Source of the DNA: Duncaniella muricolitica
Lineage (GTDB): Bacteria; Bacteroidota; Bacteroidia; Bacteroidales; Muribaculaceae
Reading direction: 5' to 3'
NCBI GenBank assembly: GCA_025808375.1
Contig: CP061009.1
Location: 1,736,001 to 1,800,000 of the forward strand
DNA length: 64,000 nucleotides
Positions 8,066 through 15,965 of this stretch are shown here, piece by piece. The notes under the pieces are model-generated. The model searched no databases. It was not told the DNA's origin and saw nothing but the letters and a program-made list of their open reading frames with translations. The translations under genes and the position numbers were made by a program. The first letter of the stretch is position 1. Each line of letters begins with the position of its first letter.

Positions 8066-8985
8066 TATTGCTGCTCCCGCTTCTCATCGGCTGGTTGCTT
8101 GACGTTATTTTTGGCGATCCTGCGAGGCTGCCTCATCCGATAGTGTATTTTGGCCGTGCGATTTCCTTCCTGGAACATAAGTTAAATAACGGAGCGCACC
8201 GTACACTGAAGGGCGGAGTGGTAGCTGTGGGCTTGATTGCCGTAACTTATACATTGTCGTGGTGGCTGCTCGGGCTACTTTCACCGTGGCTATGGGTAAG
8301 GATTATGGTCGAGGCGGTGTTGATATTCTACTGCCTTGCCGGCACAACCCTTATAAGGGAGGTGAGGATGGTGTTTGAGGCCGCAGACCGTTCGCTTGAC
8401 GAAGGGCGTAGGCAGGTGGCGAGGATAGTTGGTCGCGACACAGCCGCACTTACTGATCATGAGGTGCGCACAGCCGCGCTTGAGACGCTTGCCGAGAATC
8501 TGAGCGATGGTGTGATAGCCCCGCTTTTCTGGTATGCACTGTTGGGAGTGCCCGGCATGCTGGCTTATAAAATGGTCAATACGCTTGATTCGATGATCGG
8601 CTATAGGTCGGAGCGTTACCGGATGTTTGGCACGGTGGCAGCGAGAATTGATGATGCGGCCAATTGGCTGCCTGCGCGCATCACGGCCCTGCTCATGGTG
8701 ATAGCGGCCGGTCGTCCGGGGCTGATTGGTTTTGTGAGATGCTTTGGGCCACGACACGCCAGCCCTAACAGCGGTTATCCCGAGGCCGCTCTCGCCGGGG
8801 TGCTTGACTGCCGTTTCGGCGGTCCGCATGACTATTTCGGCGAGACTGTCTATAAGCCGTATATCGGCTCAAACGAACGTCTGCTCACAAGTGAAGATAT
8901 GCGTGTCGCCACGCGCATCAATCGGGTGGCCGAGTTTATGGCGGTCGCTCTTGCGGCGATTGTCAGATGTGCCATTCTGATATAG
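8053..8985 (+). CDS. cbiB: Adenosylcobinamide-phosphate synthase
   Basis: 310 residues. An integral membrane enzyme joining aminopropanol phosphate to adenosylcobyric acid. Visible family marks: N-terminal LLPLLIGWLLDVIFGDP and RLPHPIVYFGRAI, TLAENLSDGVIAPLFWYALLG, MVNTLDSMIGY, and the late PRHASPNSGYPEAALAGVL. Several hydrophobic segments lie near 1-20, 55-95, 155-175 and at the C terminus. It overlaps cobD at its start. At its end it overlaps the convergent cobC by 23 bases, so the two cobalamin operons meet tail to tail. Confidence 0.95.
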   Translation: MDIVILLLPLLIGWLLDVIFGDPARLPHPIVYFGRAISFLEHKLNNGAHRTLKGGVVAVGLIAVTYTLSWWLLGLLSPWLWVRIMVEAVLIFYCLAGTTLIREVRMVFEAADRSLDEGRRQVARIVGRDTAALTDHEVRTAALETLAENLSDGVIAPLFWYALLGVPGMLAYKMVNTLDSMIGYRSERYRMFGTVAARIDDAANWLPARITALLMVIAAGRPGLIGFVRCFGPRHASPNSGYPEAALAGVLDCRFGGPHDYFGETVYKPYIGSNERLLTSEDMRVATRINRVAEFMAVALAAIVRCAILI

Positions 8986-9496
8986 CACCGTAGCCCGGCT
9001 GGTGTCTGAACGCCTCGGTGTAGTCTAACCGGCCAAGGATTGCCATGGCGTGTATTATTATGCCGCCGTGGCAGAATATGGCGATAGTCTCATTGCTGTC
9101 GCATGTGGCACTCAGGTCGGTGATAAAATCCTCCAGCCGAGCCCGTTGCTCCATGGCTGATTCACCCCCGGTGGCTTGAACATTGAGATAGTCATCATAC
9201 CACAGACGGAGTCTTGGATCGGTAATTTCGTCAAATCTCTTCATTTCCCATTCGCCAAAATTCATTTCCAGCAACCGTGAATCCGTAATTGGATTATTGT
9301 AACCGCAATAAGCCGCCAACTTCGTGCAGCGTGACAGCGGGCTTGAATATACACGGTCAAAACGGAATGCTTCAAGACGCATCTTTACGGCTTCGGCCTC
9401 CGTCTCAAAAGTCTCGGCTACCGGGACGTCGGATTGCCCGTAGCAGACACCGCGCTCCACGGCCACCGAAGTGTGGCGTATGAATACGAGTCTCAT
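8963..9496 (-). CDS. cobC: Alpha-ribazole phosphatase (histidine phosphatase family)
   Basis: 177 residues from ATG 9496. Longer upstream frames exist, but this start forms an ATGA overlap with the cobS stop and begins directly with the catalytic RHT motif (MRLVFIRHTSVAVERGVCYG). Further family marks are YSSPLSRC, LLEMNFGEWE and IFCHGGII. It removes the 5'-phosphate of alpha-ribazole phosphate or of adenosylcobalamin phosphate. It is the last gene of the minus-strand cob operon. General phosphoglycerate-mutase-like phosphatases look alike, so the substrate is inferred from context. Confidence 0.9.
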   Translation of the reverse strand: MRLVFIRHTSVAVERGVCYGQSDVPVAETFETEAEAVKMRLEAFRFDRVYSSPLSRCTKLAAYCGYNNPITDSRLLEMNFGEWEMKRFDEITDPRLRLWYDDYLNVQATGGESAMEQRARLEDFITDLSATCDSNETIAIFCHGGIIIHAMAILGRLDYTEAFRHQPGYGAISEWHI

Positions 9497-10251
9497 GATG
9501 CGCTCCACCAGATTATGTCGACTGCGAGGAGCATCGACAGTTCGCATATCAGAAATGTGGCCCCGCAGCAGTCTCCGGTATATCCGCCTATGCGTCTGCG
9601 CATCAGTAGCATCAGTGACGCGCACACGGCTATCGGTGCTATTGCCGCGAGTCCGAACAATGGCCCGGTCTTATATATCATATAAAGCAGAGGGGCACTT
9701 CCTGTCACAAGCTGCAGTGCTATCTGTGCGGCATTCATGCGTGTATATGAAATCCTGTTTTTAGCACCTTCAGTCCGCGCGTAGGAGAGAATGTTGGTGA
9801 GCTGGGACGCACATAGTTTGGCAAACGGGTCGCAGGCTAATATTGCGAGTCCGGCCACCCAGGCCGGCATTGCCGACAAAGCCCGTACAGCCAACATGTA
9901 ATAGAGTATCAGGCCAATCACTCCATAGGTGCCTATGTGAGAGTCTTTCATTATGGCAAGTATGCGGTCTTTGTCATGACCACCTCCGAAACCGTCACAG
10001 AAGTCTGCCAGGCCGTCCTCATGAAGCGCGCCGGTGAGCAATACACGGGCGAGCAGAGCCACCGTCACGACTATGCTGATGTCCCAACAAGGAGGGCAAA
10101 GCACAATAATCAAGGCGCATAATCCTCCGGTGAGCCATCCGACAAGCGGCCAGTAGACCACAGCCCTGTCATAGCTCTCCCGGGGTATATCCACCCATCG
10201 CCACAACGGCAACCGGGTGAATAATATGATTGCAGAAAACAGGCTGTTCAT
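9493..10251 (-). CDS. cobS: Adenosylcobinamide-GDP ribazoletransferase
   Basis: 252 residues with about six hydrophobic segments. It joins alpha-ribazole (phosphate) to adenosylcobinamide-GDP, the final step of cobalamin assembly, in the membrane. Family signature: GALHEDGLADFCDGFGGG followed by DKDRILAIMKDSHIGTYG. The N-terminal FTRLP segment is also typical. The stop overlaps the cobC start, and cobT lies six bases upstream, so the operon order is cobU-cobT-cobS-cobC. Confidence 0.95.
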   Translation of the reverse strand: MNSLFSAIILFTRLPLWRWVDIPRESYDRAVVYWPLVGWLTGGLCALIIVLCPPCWDISIVVTVALLARVLLTGALHEDGLADFCDGFGGGHDKDRILAIMKDSHIGTYGVIGLILYYMLAVRALSAMPAWVAGLAILACDPFAKLCASQLTNILSYARTEGAKNRISYTRMNAAQIALQLVTGSAPLLYMIYKTGPLFGLAAIAPIAVCASLMLLMRRRIGGYTGDCCGATFLICELSMLLAVDIIWWSAS

Positions 10252-10257
10252 GTAATC

Positions 10258-11298
10258 CTAAAAGTATTTTGTGACGTTGACCGAACCAAACGAATCCATG
10301 TGATTGATCATTCTTACGGCCGATTCGATGATCGGGTAGGCACACACAGCACCGGAACCTTCGCCGAGGCGTAAGTCGAGGTGAAGCAATGCTTTTACGC
10401 CCATGGCTTCAAGCATCAGTTTATGTCCGCATTCATCACCCTGATGCCCGAATATGGCATAGTCGAGCACCGTCGGGTGGAGTTGCGAGGCTGCCAGTAT
10501 GCAACTCGTCATGATGAAACCGTCGACAATTATTGTCATGCCTCTCTCGGCCGCCCTGAGCATGCCTCCGACAGCCATAGCCATCTCATAACCGCCAAAC
10601 CATGCCATTTGCGACTTCACGCTTCCGTCGCCAGAGTAATTGGCGACAGCCCGTGACAGCACATCATATTTGTGTCGTATTCCATCCGAGTCAAGTCCGG
10701 CACCGGCTCCGATGCATTTGTCGAGAGAGATGCCGGTGAAGAGGTGCATCCATATCGATGACGAAGATGTGTTGCCGCTGCCCATTTCGCCGAAACTTAT
10801 GATATTGCATCCGGTAGAGTCGGCGATGTCATCGACCACTTTGGCTCCGCGTTCGAGGCAAAGTTCGAGTTCGTCTTCGGTCATGGCGGCCTCGTGGAGA
10901 TAATTGCGTGTCGAACGTCTGACTTTCATGTCGATGATGCCGTGGCCGGACGGGATGTCATAATCTACGCCCGAGTCGACAAGCACGAGTCTGAAACCAT
11001 GTTGGTCGCATAGGAAGTTGATGCCCGCGCCTCCTTTGGAGAAATGGCTCAACTGCTGCCACGTCACCTCCTTGGGCGAAACGCTCACGCCTTCTTCGAT
11101 GATGCCGTGGTCTGCGGCGAAAAGCACATTGTGAGGCTGACGCAGTTGCGGCGAAAGAGTGTGCTGTATCATGCACAGGCGCAGAGCCAGTTCTTCAAGC
11201 CGCCCGAGCGAACCTTTGGGCTTGGTCAGATTGTCAATTTTATTTATTGCACTCTGTTTTATAGTGGAATCAATCGGCTGGATGTCAAATTGTTTCAT
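10258..11298 (-). CDS. cobT: Nicotinate-nucleotide--dimethylbenzimidazole phosphoribosyltransferase
   Basis: 346 residues, usual CobT length. It activates the lower-ligand base with nicotinate mononucleotide to alpha-ribazole phosphate. Seen: LTKPKGSLGRLEELA near residue 30, VLFAADHGI near 60, FGEMGSGNTSSSS near 170, VDGFIMTSCILAA, and the C-terminal LRLGEGSGAVCAYPI with the catalytic-loop Glu. Intact. A 63-base gap separates it from cobU. Confidence 0.96.
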   Translation of the reverse strand: MKQFDIQPIDSTIKQSAINKIDNLTKPKGSLGRLEELALRLCMIQHTLSPQLRQPHNVLFAADHGIIEEGVSVSPKEVTWQQLSHFSKGGAGINFLCDQHGFRLVLVDSGVDYDIPSGHGIIDMKVRRSTRNYLHEAAMTEDELELCLERGAKVVDDIADSTGCNIISFGEMGSGNTSSSSIWMHLFTGISLDKCIGAGAGLDSDGIRHKYDVLSRAVANYSGDGSVKSQMAWFGGYEMAMAVGGMLRAAERGMTIIVDGFIMTSCILAASQLHPTVLDYAIFGHQGDECGHKLMLEAMGVKALLHLDLRLGEGSGAVCAYPIIESAVRMINHMDSFGSVNVTKYF

Positions 11299-11361
11299 GG
11301 TTGTGGTTAATCAGATGCTTTAACTTGTTGTTTCTTTTGTTTTGGACAAATAGCTGAACTC

Positions 11362-11874
11362 TTACTTTAACTTGAGAGGGATGCCTGATACAGACATGTA
11401 GACTTCCGAAGCCATAGCTGCGATGTGTTGGTTTATGTAGCCCTGCAGGTCGGTAAAGAGGCGTTGCATGGCGTTTTCAGCCACACCGCCCAATCCAATC
11501 TCATTGGTGACAAAAATAATGTGCCGGCATTTTGCGCATAATCTGTCCAACTGCTCTTTCATGGCGGCAAGAGCTTTGGCGGAGTCCTCACCACACTCGA
11601 AAAACCAGTTTGTAGCCCAGAGAGTCACGCAGTCAAACAGCACAGTGTCGTCCTTGCCGAGCGACACCGATGCAACATCGAGCGGAGCCTCATGTGTGGT
11701 CCATTCCGGACCACGGCGGAGCTTGTGCAACTCCACACGGCGGCGAAACTCGTCATCCCACACACGGGCGGTGGCAATGTATACAGGCTTTGGCGAAAGA
11801 GACAGAGCCATCTCTTCGGCCAATTGGCTTTTGCCGGAACGTTGGCCTCCTGTGATCATTATTATATCAGCCAT
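11362..11874 (-). CDS. cobU: Adenosylcobinamide kinase/guanylyltransferase
   Basis: 170 residues. A bifunctional P-loop enzyme: ATP- or GTP-dependent phosphorylation, then GMP transfer to adenosylcobinamide. Visible are the P-loop GGQRSGKSQLAEEMA at residues 8-22, YIATARVWDDEFRRRVELHK, VLFDCVTLWATN (Walker B region) and VTNEIGLGGV. It is the first gene of the minus-strand operon, about 90 bases behind a good -7 box. The short leader has no room for a cobalamin riboswitch and none is seen. Confidence 0.95.
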   Translation of the reverse strand: MADIIMITGGQRSGKSQLAEEMALSLSPKPVYIATARVWDDEFRRRVELHKLRRGPEWTTHEAPLDVASVSLGKDDTVLFDCVTLWATNWFFECGEDSAKALAAMKEQLDRLCAKCRHIIFVTNEIGLGGVAENAMQRLFTDLQGYINQHIAAMASEVYMSVSGIPLKLK

Positions 11875-11973
11875 TGTTATGAAACACCCTCTTGTTATCG
11901 CAGAGGTTTTAAGAAAAATAATGAAAATTTATGTAACAAATCCTAATTAAAAACGTCAATAGGATATACGGCA

Positions 11974-11981
11974 CAAAGTTA
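11974..11981 (-). promoter_or_regulatory. -7 box TAACTTTG of the cobU operon
   Basis: Exact TAnnTTTG match on the minus strand, giving a leader of about 95 bases to the cobU ATG at 11874. It lies back to back with the region before the outer-membrane protein gene at 12046. Confidence 0.6.
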
Positions 11982-12045
11982 CAATTTTTTTTACAGATAA
12001 CATCAGTGCGAAAATGTCTTTACATACACCAAACATGCCAATATC

Positions 12046-14952
12046 ATGAAACAACCGAAGCACTTCATCACATGCCTATTGTTACTTTTTATCTGTTTCA
12101 GTCTGTCCGGAAAGGAGGATGACATGCTTTATCTCTCCGGCAGGGTCAAGGACGCTGTGCTGGGCACCGAGCTGACATCGGCTGTGGTGGTGAGATATGA
12201 TGCTGCCGGAAATAGGATTGATTCCATCAAGGCAGACCGTGGCCGTACGTACAAGAATGGCGAAGTTATCGAGTTGGCCAGGTTCGGGTTTATGGTTGAA
12301 CGCAAGGATTCGACATATGTGTTTGATGTAGAGTGTCCGGGCTACATAACCCAAACGGTCACTTATCGTGTGGAAAATGTCGGGAAAAGGGAAGACAGGC
12401 GTGAGATTCCTATAGTGTTTCTCCAAAAAGCACCCCATAAACTTAACGAGGTGACTGTCACGGCGTCAAAAATAAAGTTTTATCACAAAGGAGATACGCT
12501 GGTCTATAATGCTTCGGCTTTTCAGCTTTCAGACGGTTCGATGCTTGACGCACTCATAAGCCAGTTGCCGGGCGCGGAACTTAACGAGGAGGGGCAGATA
12601 AAAATCAACGGTGAGTTTGTGGAGTCGCTGTTGCTCAACGGCAAGAAGTTTTTTGACGGCAACAATCAGTTGATGCTGGAGAATATCGCCGCTTATACAG
12701 TGAAGTCGGTAGAGGTGTATCGTGGACAGACTCATGAGGAAAAATGGCTGAACGACCCGACGAAAGAGAAACATCTGACAATGGATGTCAGGCTCAAGAA
12801 GGAATATAATCTGGGAGCGATAATAAACGCGCAGGGCGGATATGGAACGGAGGGAAGATATATGGGCCGCTTGTTTGCCTCGTGGTTCACGCCATTGAGC
12901 CGGTATTCTCTGATAGGCAATTTCAATAATCTCAACGACAACCGTAAGCCAGGCAAGAGTGATACGTGGACTCCGGAGATGATGCCTTCGGGCACGAAAC
13001 GTTATAAGATGGCTGCTTTCAACTATGACCATTCAAACCGTGACGACAGCAGGAAGTTAGAGGGATATGTAAATTTTGAGGAGACGAGCAACAATAATTA
13101 CAATACCGTAGCCCGCACTAATTTCCTTAGCGGCGGTAATACGTATGACAACTCTTTCAGTCACTCAAAATCAAGTAATCTGAAACTTGAGACACGCAAT
13201 TATCAGACGTTGGAATGGAAGAAGTTTTATTTCTGGAATGTGATGACAGGCCGTTATATAAGACGGTCGAACATGTCGGATGTCATATCTGCAACATTCA
13301 ACAAGGAACAGACCGGTGTGACACGTCAGATGCTTGAGGCTCTTTACAGCGACGGGTCGCCGGAGGTGCTCGAAGCCGTAATCAATCGCTCGGTCACACG
13401 CAGTGACGGACATGGCCGTGAATGGGAGGTGCAGTGTTTTCCGACTCTGAATTATAAGATACCGAGGACGAATGACATTGTGCGTTTTCAGCTTGGTGTC
13501 AAATATAAGGATGCCAAGGAGGAACTGTGGCGCGACTATAATATCAATTACGGGGCGGACCCTGTGGCGGCAGTGACTAAAAGACAGTATTTTGACAATT
13601 CGCCTAACCGCCGGCTGACGCTTGACGGCACGGTGGAGTACGGTACCACAGTTGGTAAAATGAGATTAAATGTTTATTACAGCTACCGCTTTGAGAATAC
13701 CGACAAGGACTCGTATATGTATGCACTTGACCGGCTTGCCGACATGGGCATCTACGGGACTGTGCCGAGCGGATATCTTGCCGTCATGGACCCCTCAAAC
13801 AGCTATACTTCACGTCTGATGACGAACCGTCACTCTGTCAAACCGATATTATCGTGGTTTCCTAAGATATGGCCGAAGACTGAGCTCTTCATACAACTGC
13901 ATCCTGAAATTTCATTACAGCATGACCATCTTGATTATTGGCGCGACGGCCGGGACTATCTTGTGACCCGAAGTTCTGTTGTGGCCGTGGCGACCCGATA
14001 TGATGCAAGTGCGATATTTTCATGGGGTGCCATATCGAAGGGGAGACGGCTGACGTATGCCAATGAACTGAGATACTCTTTTAATTACAATACCAAGACT
14101 CCCGACCTGCTGCATATGGTGGATGTGGTCAATGACGCTGACCCGCTCAATATCGCCGTTGGTAATCCTGATCTGCGTAATGAATATATACGTACTCATA
14201 ATATAGAATGGATATACAGGCCTGACGGGAGGACTCTGAGTAATACGCTCAGCGGTTCGGCCTCTTTTACGACTGATGCTCTTGTGAGGGGATATACATA
14301 TGATACGACCACAGGCGTGCGTCGTACGAGTACGTATAATGTTGACGGCAACAGCAGTTATAGTGTCAATGATTCGTTCATGCTTCAGTTTGGCCGCCGG
14401 CAACAGTTTACCATGAGCGCGAATGCGGGTGGCAGTATAACCAATTATGCTGATATGATAGGTGTCGACCGGGCGGCACCGGAGCAGTCAAAGGTGACCA
14501 ATCATGTGGCGTCGGGAAATCTTAAACTCGACTGGCAGATAGGACGGCAGAATGTGCAACTGTCGGGAGGCGGGATGTTGCGTCACACGATATCCAGCCG
14601 CGAGGATTTCAATACGATAAATGCACGTCATTTCAATTATGGGGTGCTGGGGCAGTTTGTGCTTCCGTGTGGGTTCGGTATAAATACGGATTTTATGTTT
14701 TATACGCGTCGCGGGTATGGCTTGAGCTATCTTGATACGACCGATGCCATATGGAATGTGCGTGTCACATATACTCCGCGAGGCGGACGGTGGGTGTTTA
14801 TGGCTGACGGATTTGACCTGCTGCACCAATTGTCGAATGTCAATTATGCGGTAAATGCTTCCGGACGAACTATTTCCTATTCCAATGCGTTGCCGCGTTA
14901 TGTACTTTTTTCGGTGCAGTATAGATTGAATATAATGCCCAAAAAGCGATGA
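12046..14952 (+). CDS. Outer-membrane beta-barrel protein with TonB-receptor-like plug
   Basis: 968 residues. Signal peptide at 1-22 (FITCLLLLFICFSLSG). An N-terminal carboxypeptidase-regulatory-like beta domain (about 28-130) is followed by LNEVTVTASKIKFYHKGDTL, the usual linker into a plug domain, then ESLLLNGKKFFDGNNQLML and IAAYTVKSVEVYRGQ. The rest is long runs of alternating aromatic and polar residues (outer membrane beta-barrel family 3 style), ending in a C-terminal barrel strand. It lacks a SusD partner. It stands alone, divergent from the cobU operon, so a corrinoid-uptake role is possible but unproven; peptide or envelope functions are equally open. Confidence 0.85.
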   Translation: MKQPKHFITCLLLLFICFSLSGKEDDMLYLSGRVKDAVLGTELTSAVVVRYDAAGNRIDSIKADRGRTYKNGEVIELARFGFMVERKDSTYVFDVECPGYITQTVTYRVENVGKREDRREIPIVFLQKAPHKLNEVTVTASKIKFYHKGDTLVYNASAFQLSDGSMLDALISQLPGAELNEEGQIKINGEFVESLLLNGKKFFDGNNQLMLENIAAYTVKSVEVYRGQTHEEKWLNDPTKEKHLTMDVRLKKEYNLGAIINAQGGYGTEGRYMGRLFASWFTPLSRYSLIGNFNNLNDNRKPGKSDTWTPEMMPSGTKRYKMAAFNYDHSNRDDSRKLEGYVNFEETSNNNYNTVARTNFLSGGNTYDNSFSHSKSSNLKLETRNYQTLEWKKFYFWNVMTGRYIRRSNMSDVISATFNKEQTGVTRQMLEALYSDGSPEVLEAVINRSVTRSDGHGREWEVQCFPTLNYKIPRTNDIVRFQLGVKYKDAKEELWRDYNINYGADPVAAVTKRQYFDNSPNRRLTLDGTVEYGTTVGKMRLNVYYSYRFENTDKDSYMYALDRLADMGIYGTVPSGYLAVMDPSNSYTSRLMTNRHSVKPILSWFPKIWPKTELFIQLHPEISLQHDHLDYWRDGRDYLVTRSSVVAVATRYDASAIFSWGAISKGRRLTYANELRYSFNYNTKTPDLLHMVDVVNDADPLNIAVGNPDLRNEYIRTHNIEWIYRPDGRTLSNTLSGSASFTTDALVRGYTYDTTTGVRRTSTYNVDGNSSYSVNDSFMLQFGRRQQFTMSANAGGSITNYADMIGVDRAAPEQSKVTNHVASGNLKLDWQIGRQNVQLSGGGMLRHTISSREDFNTINARHFNYGVLGQFVLPCGFGINTDFMFYTRRGYGLSYLDTTDAIWNVRVTYTPRGGRWVFMADGFDLLHQLSNVNYAVNASGRTISYSNALPRYVLFSVQYRLNIMPKKR

Positions 14953-14984
14953 GGGGCCCGGGAATGGGTGTCAAAATGTCAATG

Positions 14985-15035
14985 GACGCTCGCCGTGCGG
15001 TTTAGCTTTGGGCTGCGGAGCACGGCGTACCGCTA
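14985..15035. other. GC-rich hairpin between convergent genes
   Basis: An eight-base stem (cgccgtgc with gcacggcg, loop of about 21 bases) is followed by ACCGCTAAAGCGG. It lies between the barrel gene and the convergent gene ending at 15033. It may end transcription, but no T-run follows. Confidence 0.4.
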
Positions 15036-15728
15036 AAGCGGGTGAGGGGGAGCCGAGCTTGGGCTCGGGGCCGAGACAAGGGTTGCGCACTGTCGCAGTG
15101 ATAGCAGGAGCTTGTCGAGGGCCTCGAGGCTCGGAATGGTGATGACGGTGACTTCCTCGACGGAGGCGTCATCGGGTGACCGGGTCGGGTCGGAGGGACA
15201 TTCGGCTATGCCCGGGGCGTGGGAGGGGATGTGGTCGGCGTGCAGGTGGATGACCAGGAAGCCGGAGGCGTCGAGTATGGGGAAGAGGGCGGAGCATACG
15301 CGCTTGAAGTTGTGTTGCCGAGGATGGAAGGGTGAGAAGGTCTTGGCCTGATGGGCGTTGAGCAATAGCATGAATGCGGGTGTGCTCCCACGGATGCTGT
15401 CAATCTGACGGTAGGTGATGTGGCGGAGCCTTGGCTCTCGCTTGAGACGGCGGGGCCTGTCGGGGGTGCAACTGATGGCTGTCGCGCCTTTGGGTGATGT
15501 GGCGAGGCGATAGGCAAGGTAGCTTCGGAGGATGGCTGTGGAGTCGCGATGGCCGCGGTCGATGATCATTATCGGACGTGGACGGCCATGATGACGCTGC
15601 TTTTCGAGGGTGGATATGACGGCTCGCTCGGGCGGCGTGAGCTGCCTGCCGAGATAACGCGCGAATCCGTGACACCAGATGTCGGGGACGGGCGGCTTGT
15701 GACGGGTGTTTTTGGTGATGAGCCTCAT
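15033..15728 (-). CDS. Hypothetical protein, degenerate terminase/ATPase-like pattern
   Basis: 231 residues from ATG 15728, chosen because a TATCTTTG box ends seven bases upstream; the longer frame to 15899 reads only low-complexity Ser/Pro/Ala over the G-rich repeats. Basic and GC-rich. Residues about 25-160 recall large-terminase or helicase ATPases: FARYLGRQLTPPERAVISTL, a P-loop position reading IDRGHRDST, then IRGSTPAFMLLLNAHQA where an LLLDEAH Walker B would be expected. Both catalytic motifs lack key residues, so any ATPase activity is doubtful. I cannot name the family; a domesticated or decaying phage-derived protein is possible. Confidence 0.55.
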   Translation of the reverse strand: MRLITKNTRHKPPVPDIWCHGFARYLGRQLTPPERAVISTLEKQRHHGRPRPIMIIDRGHRDSTAILRSYLAYRLATSPKGATAISCTPDRPRRLKREPRLRHITYRQIDSIRGSTPAFMLLLNAHQAKTFSPFHPRQHNFKRVCSALFPILDASGFLVIHLHADHIPSHAPGIAECPSDPTRSPDDASVEEVTVITIPSLEALDKLLLSLRQCATLVSAPSPSSAPPHPL

Positions 15729-15734
15729 GACTGC

Positions 15735-15742
15735 AAAGATAG
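15735..15742 (-). promoter_or_regulatory. -7 box TATCTTTG abutting the 15728 start
   Basis: TAnnTTTG on the minus strand with its last base only seven bases before the ATG, predicting a leaderless or nearly leaderless transcript. Confidence 0.55.
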
Positions 15743-15831
15743 GGCGAGATGGGGCTGAAGATGGTGCGATAACGCCGCGCTGTGGTGCCGAGCTGAAGCT
15801 CGGGAGCGGGGACAAAGCTTCGCGAGGAGAG

Positions 15832-15894
15832 GGGGAGGATGGGGAGAGTGGGGCTAATGGGGCGGATGGGGCAAATGGGGCGGATGGGCTTTGG
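15832..15894 (+). repeat. G-run repeat tract before catalase
   Basis: At least seven GGG/GGGG runs separated by 3-8 bases, in a loose 9-mer pattern (ggggcggat, ggggcaaat). They lie on the coding strand of katA, about 70-130 bases before its start. The spacing fits G-quadruplex formation. It also lies just upstream of the minus-strand gene starting at 15728. Confidence 0.7.
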
Positions 15895-15939
15895 AGCAAA
15901 CTTTAGGGGCGGGGCTGTTGTTGTTAATGATGATTTGTT

Positions 15940-15947
15940 TACCTTTT
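15940..15947 (+). promoter_or_regulatory. Possible katA -7 box TACCTTTT
   Basis: Seven of eight positions of TAnnTTTG, with TTGTTG about 20 bases upstream. The katA ATG follows 18 bases later. Confidence 0.4.
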
Positions 15948-15965
15948 AGCCCCCATTATGATTGT

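Noticed and set aside
12046..14952. SusC/SusD-type glycan utilisation locus
   Set aside because: The barrel protein has a plug-like region, but there is no SusD gene, no glycoside hydrolase and no sensor next to it.
14985..15900. Several overlapping long plus- and minus-strand ORFs in this GC-rich part
   Set aside because: Only the minus-strand frame from 15728 has a promoter box, a plausible start and a non-repetitive protein. The others read low-complexity Ser/Pro/Arg sequence typical of GC-rich shadow frames.
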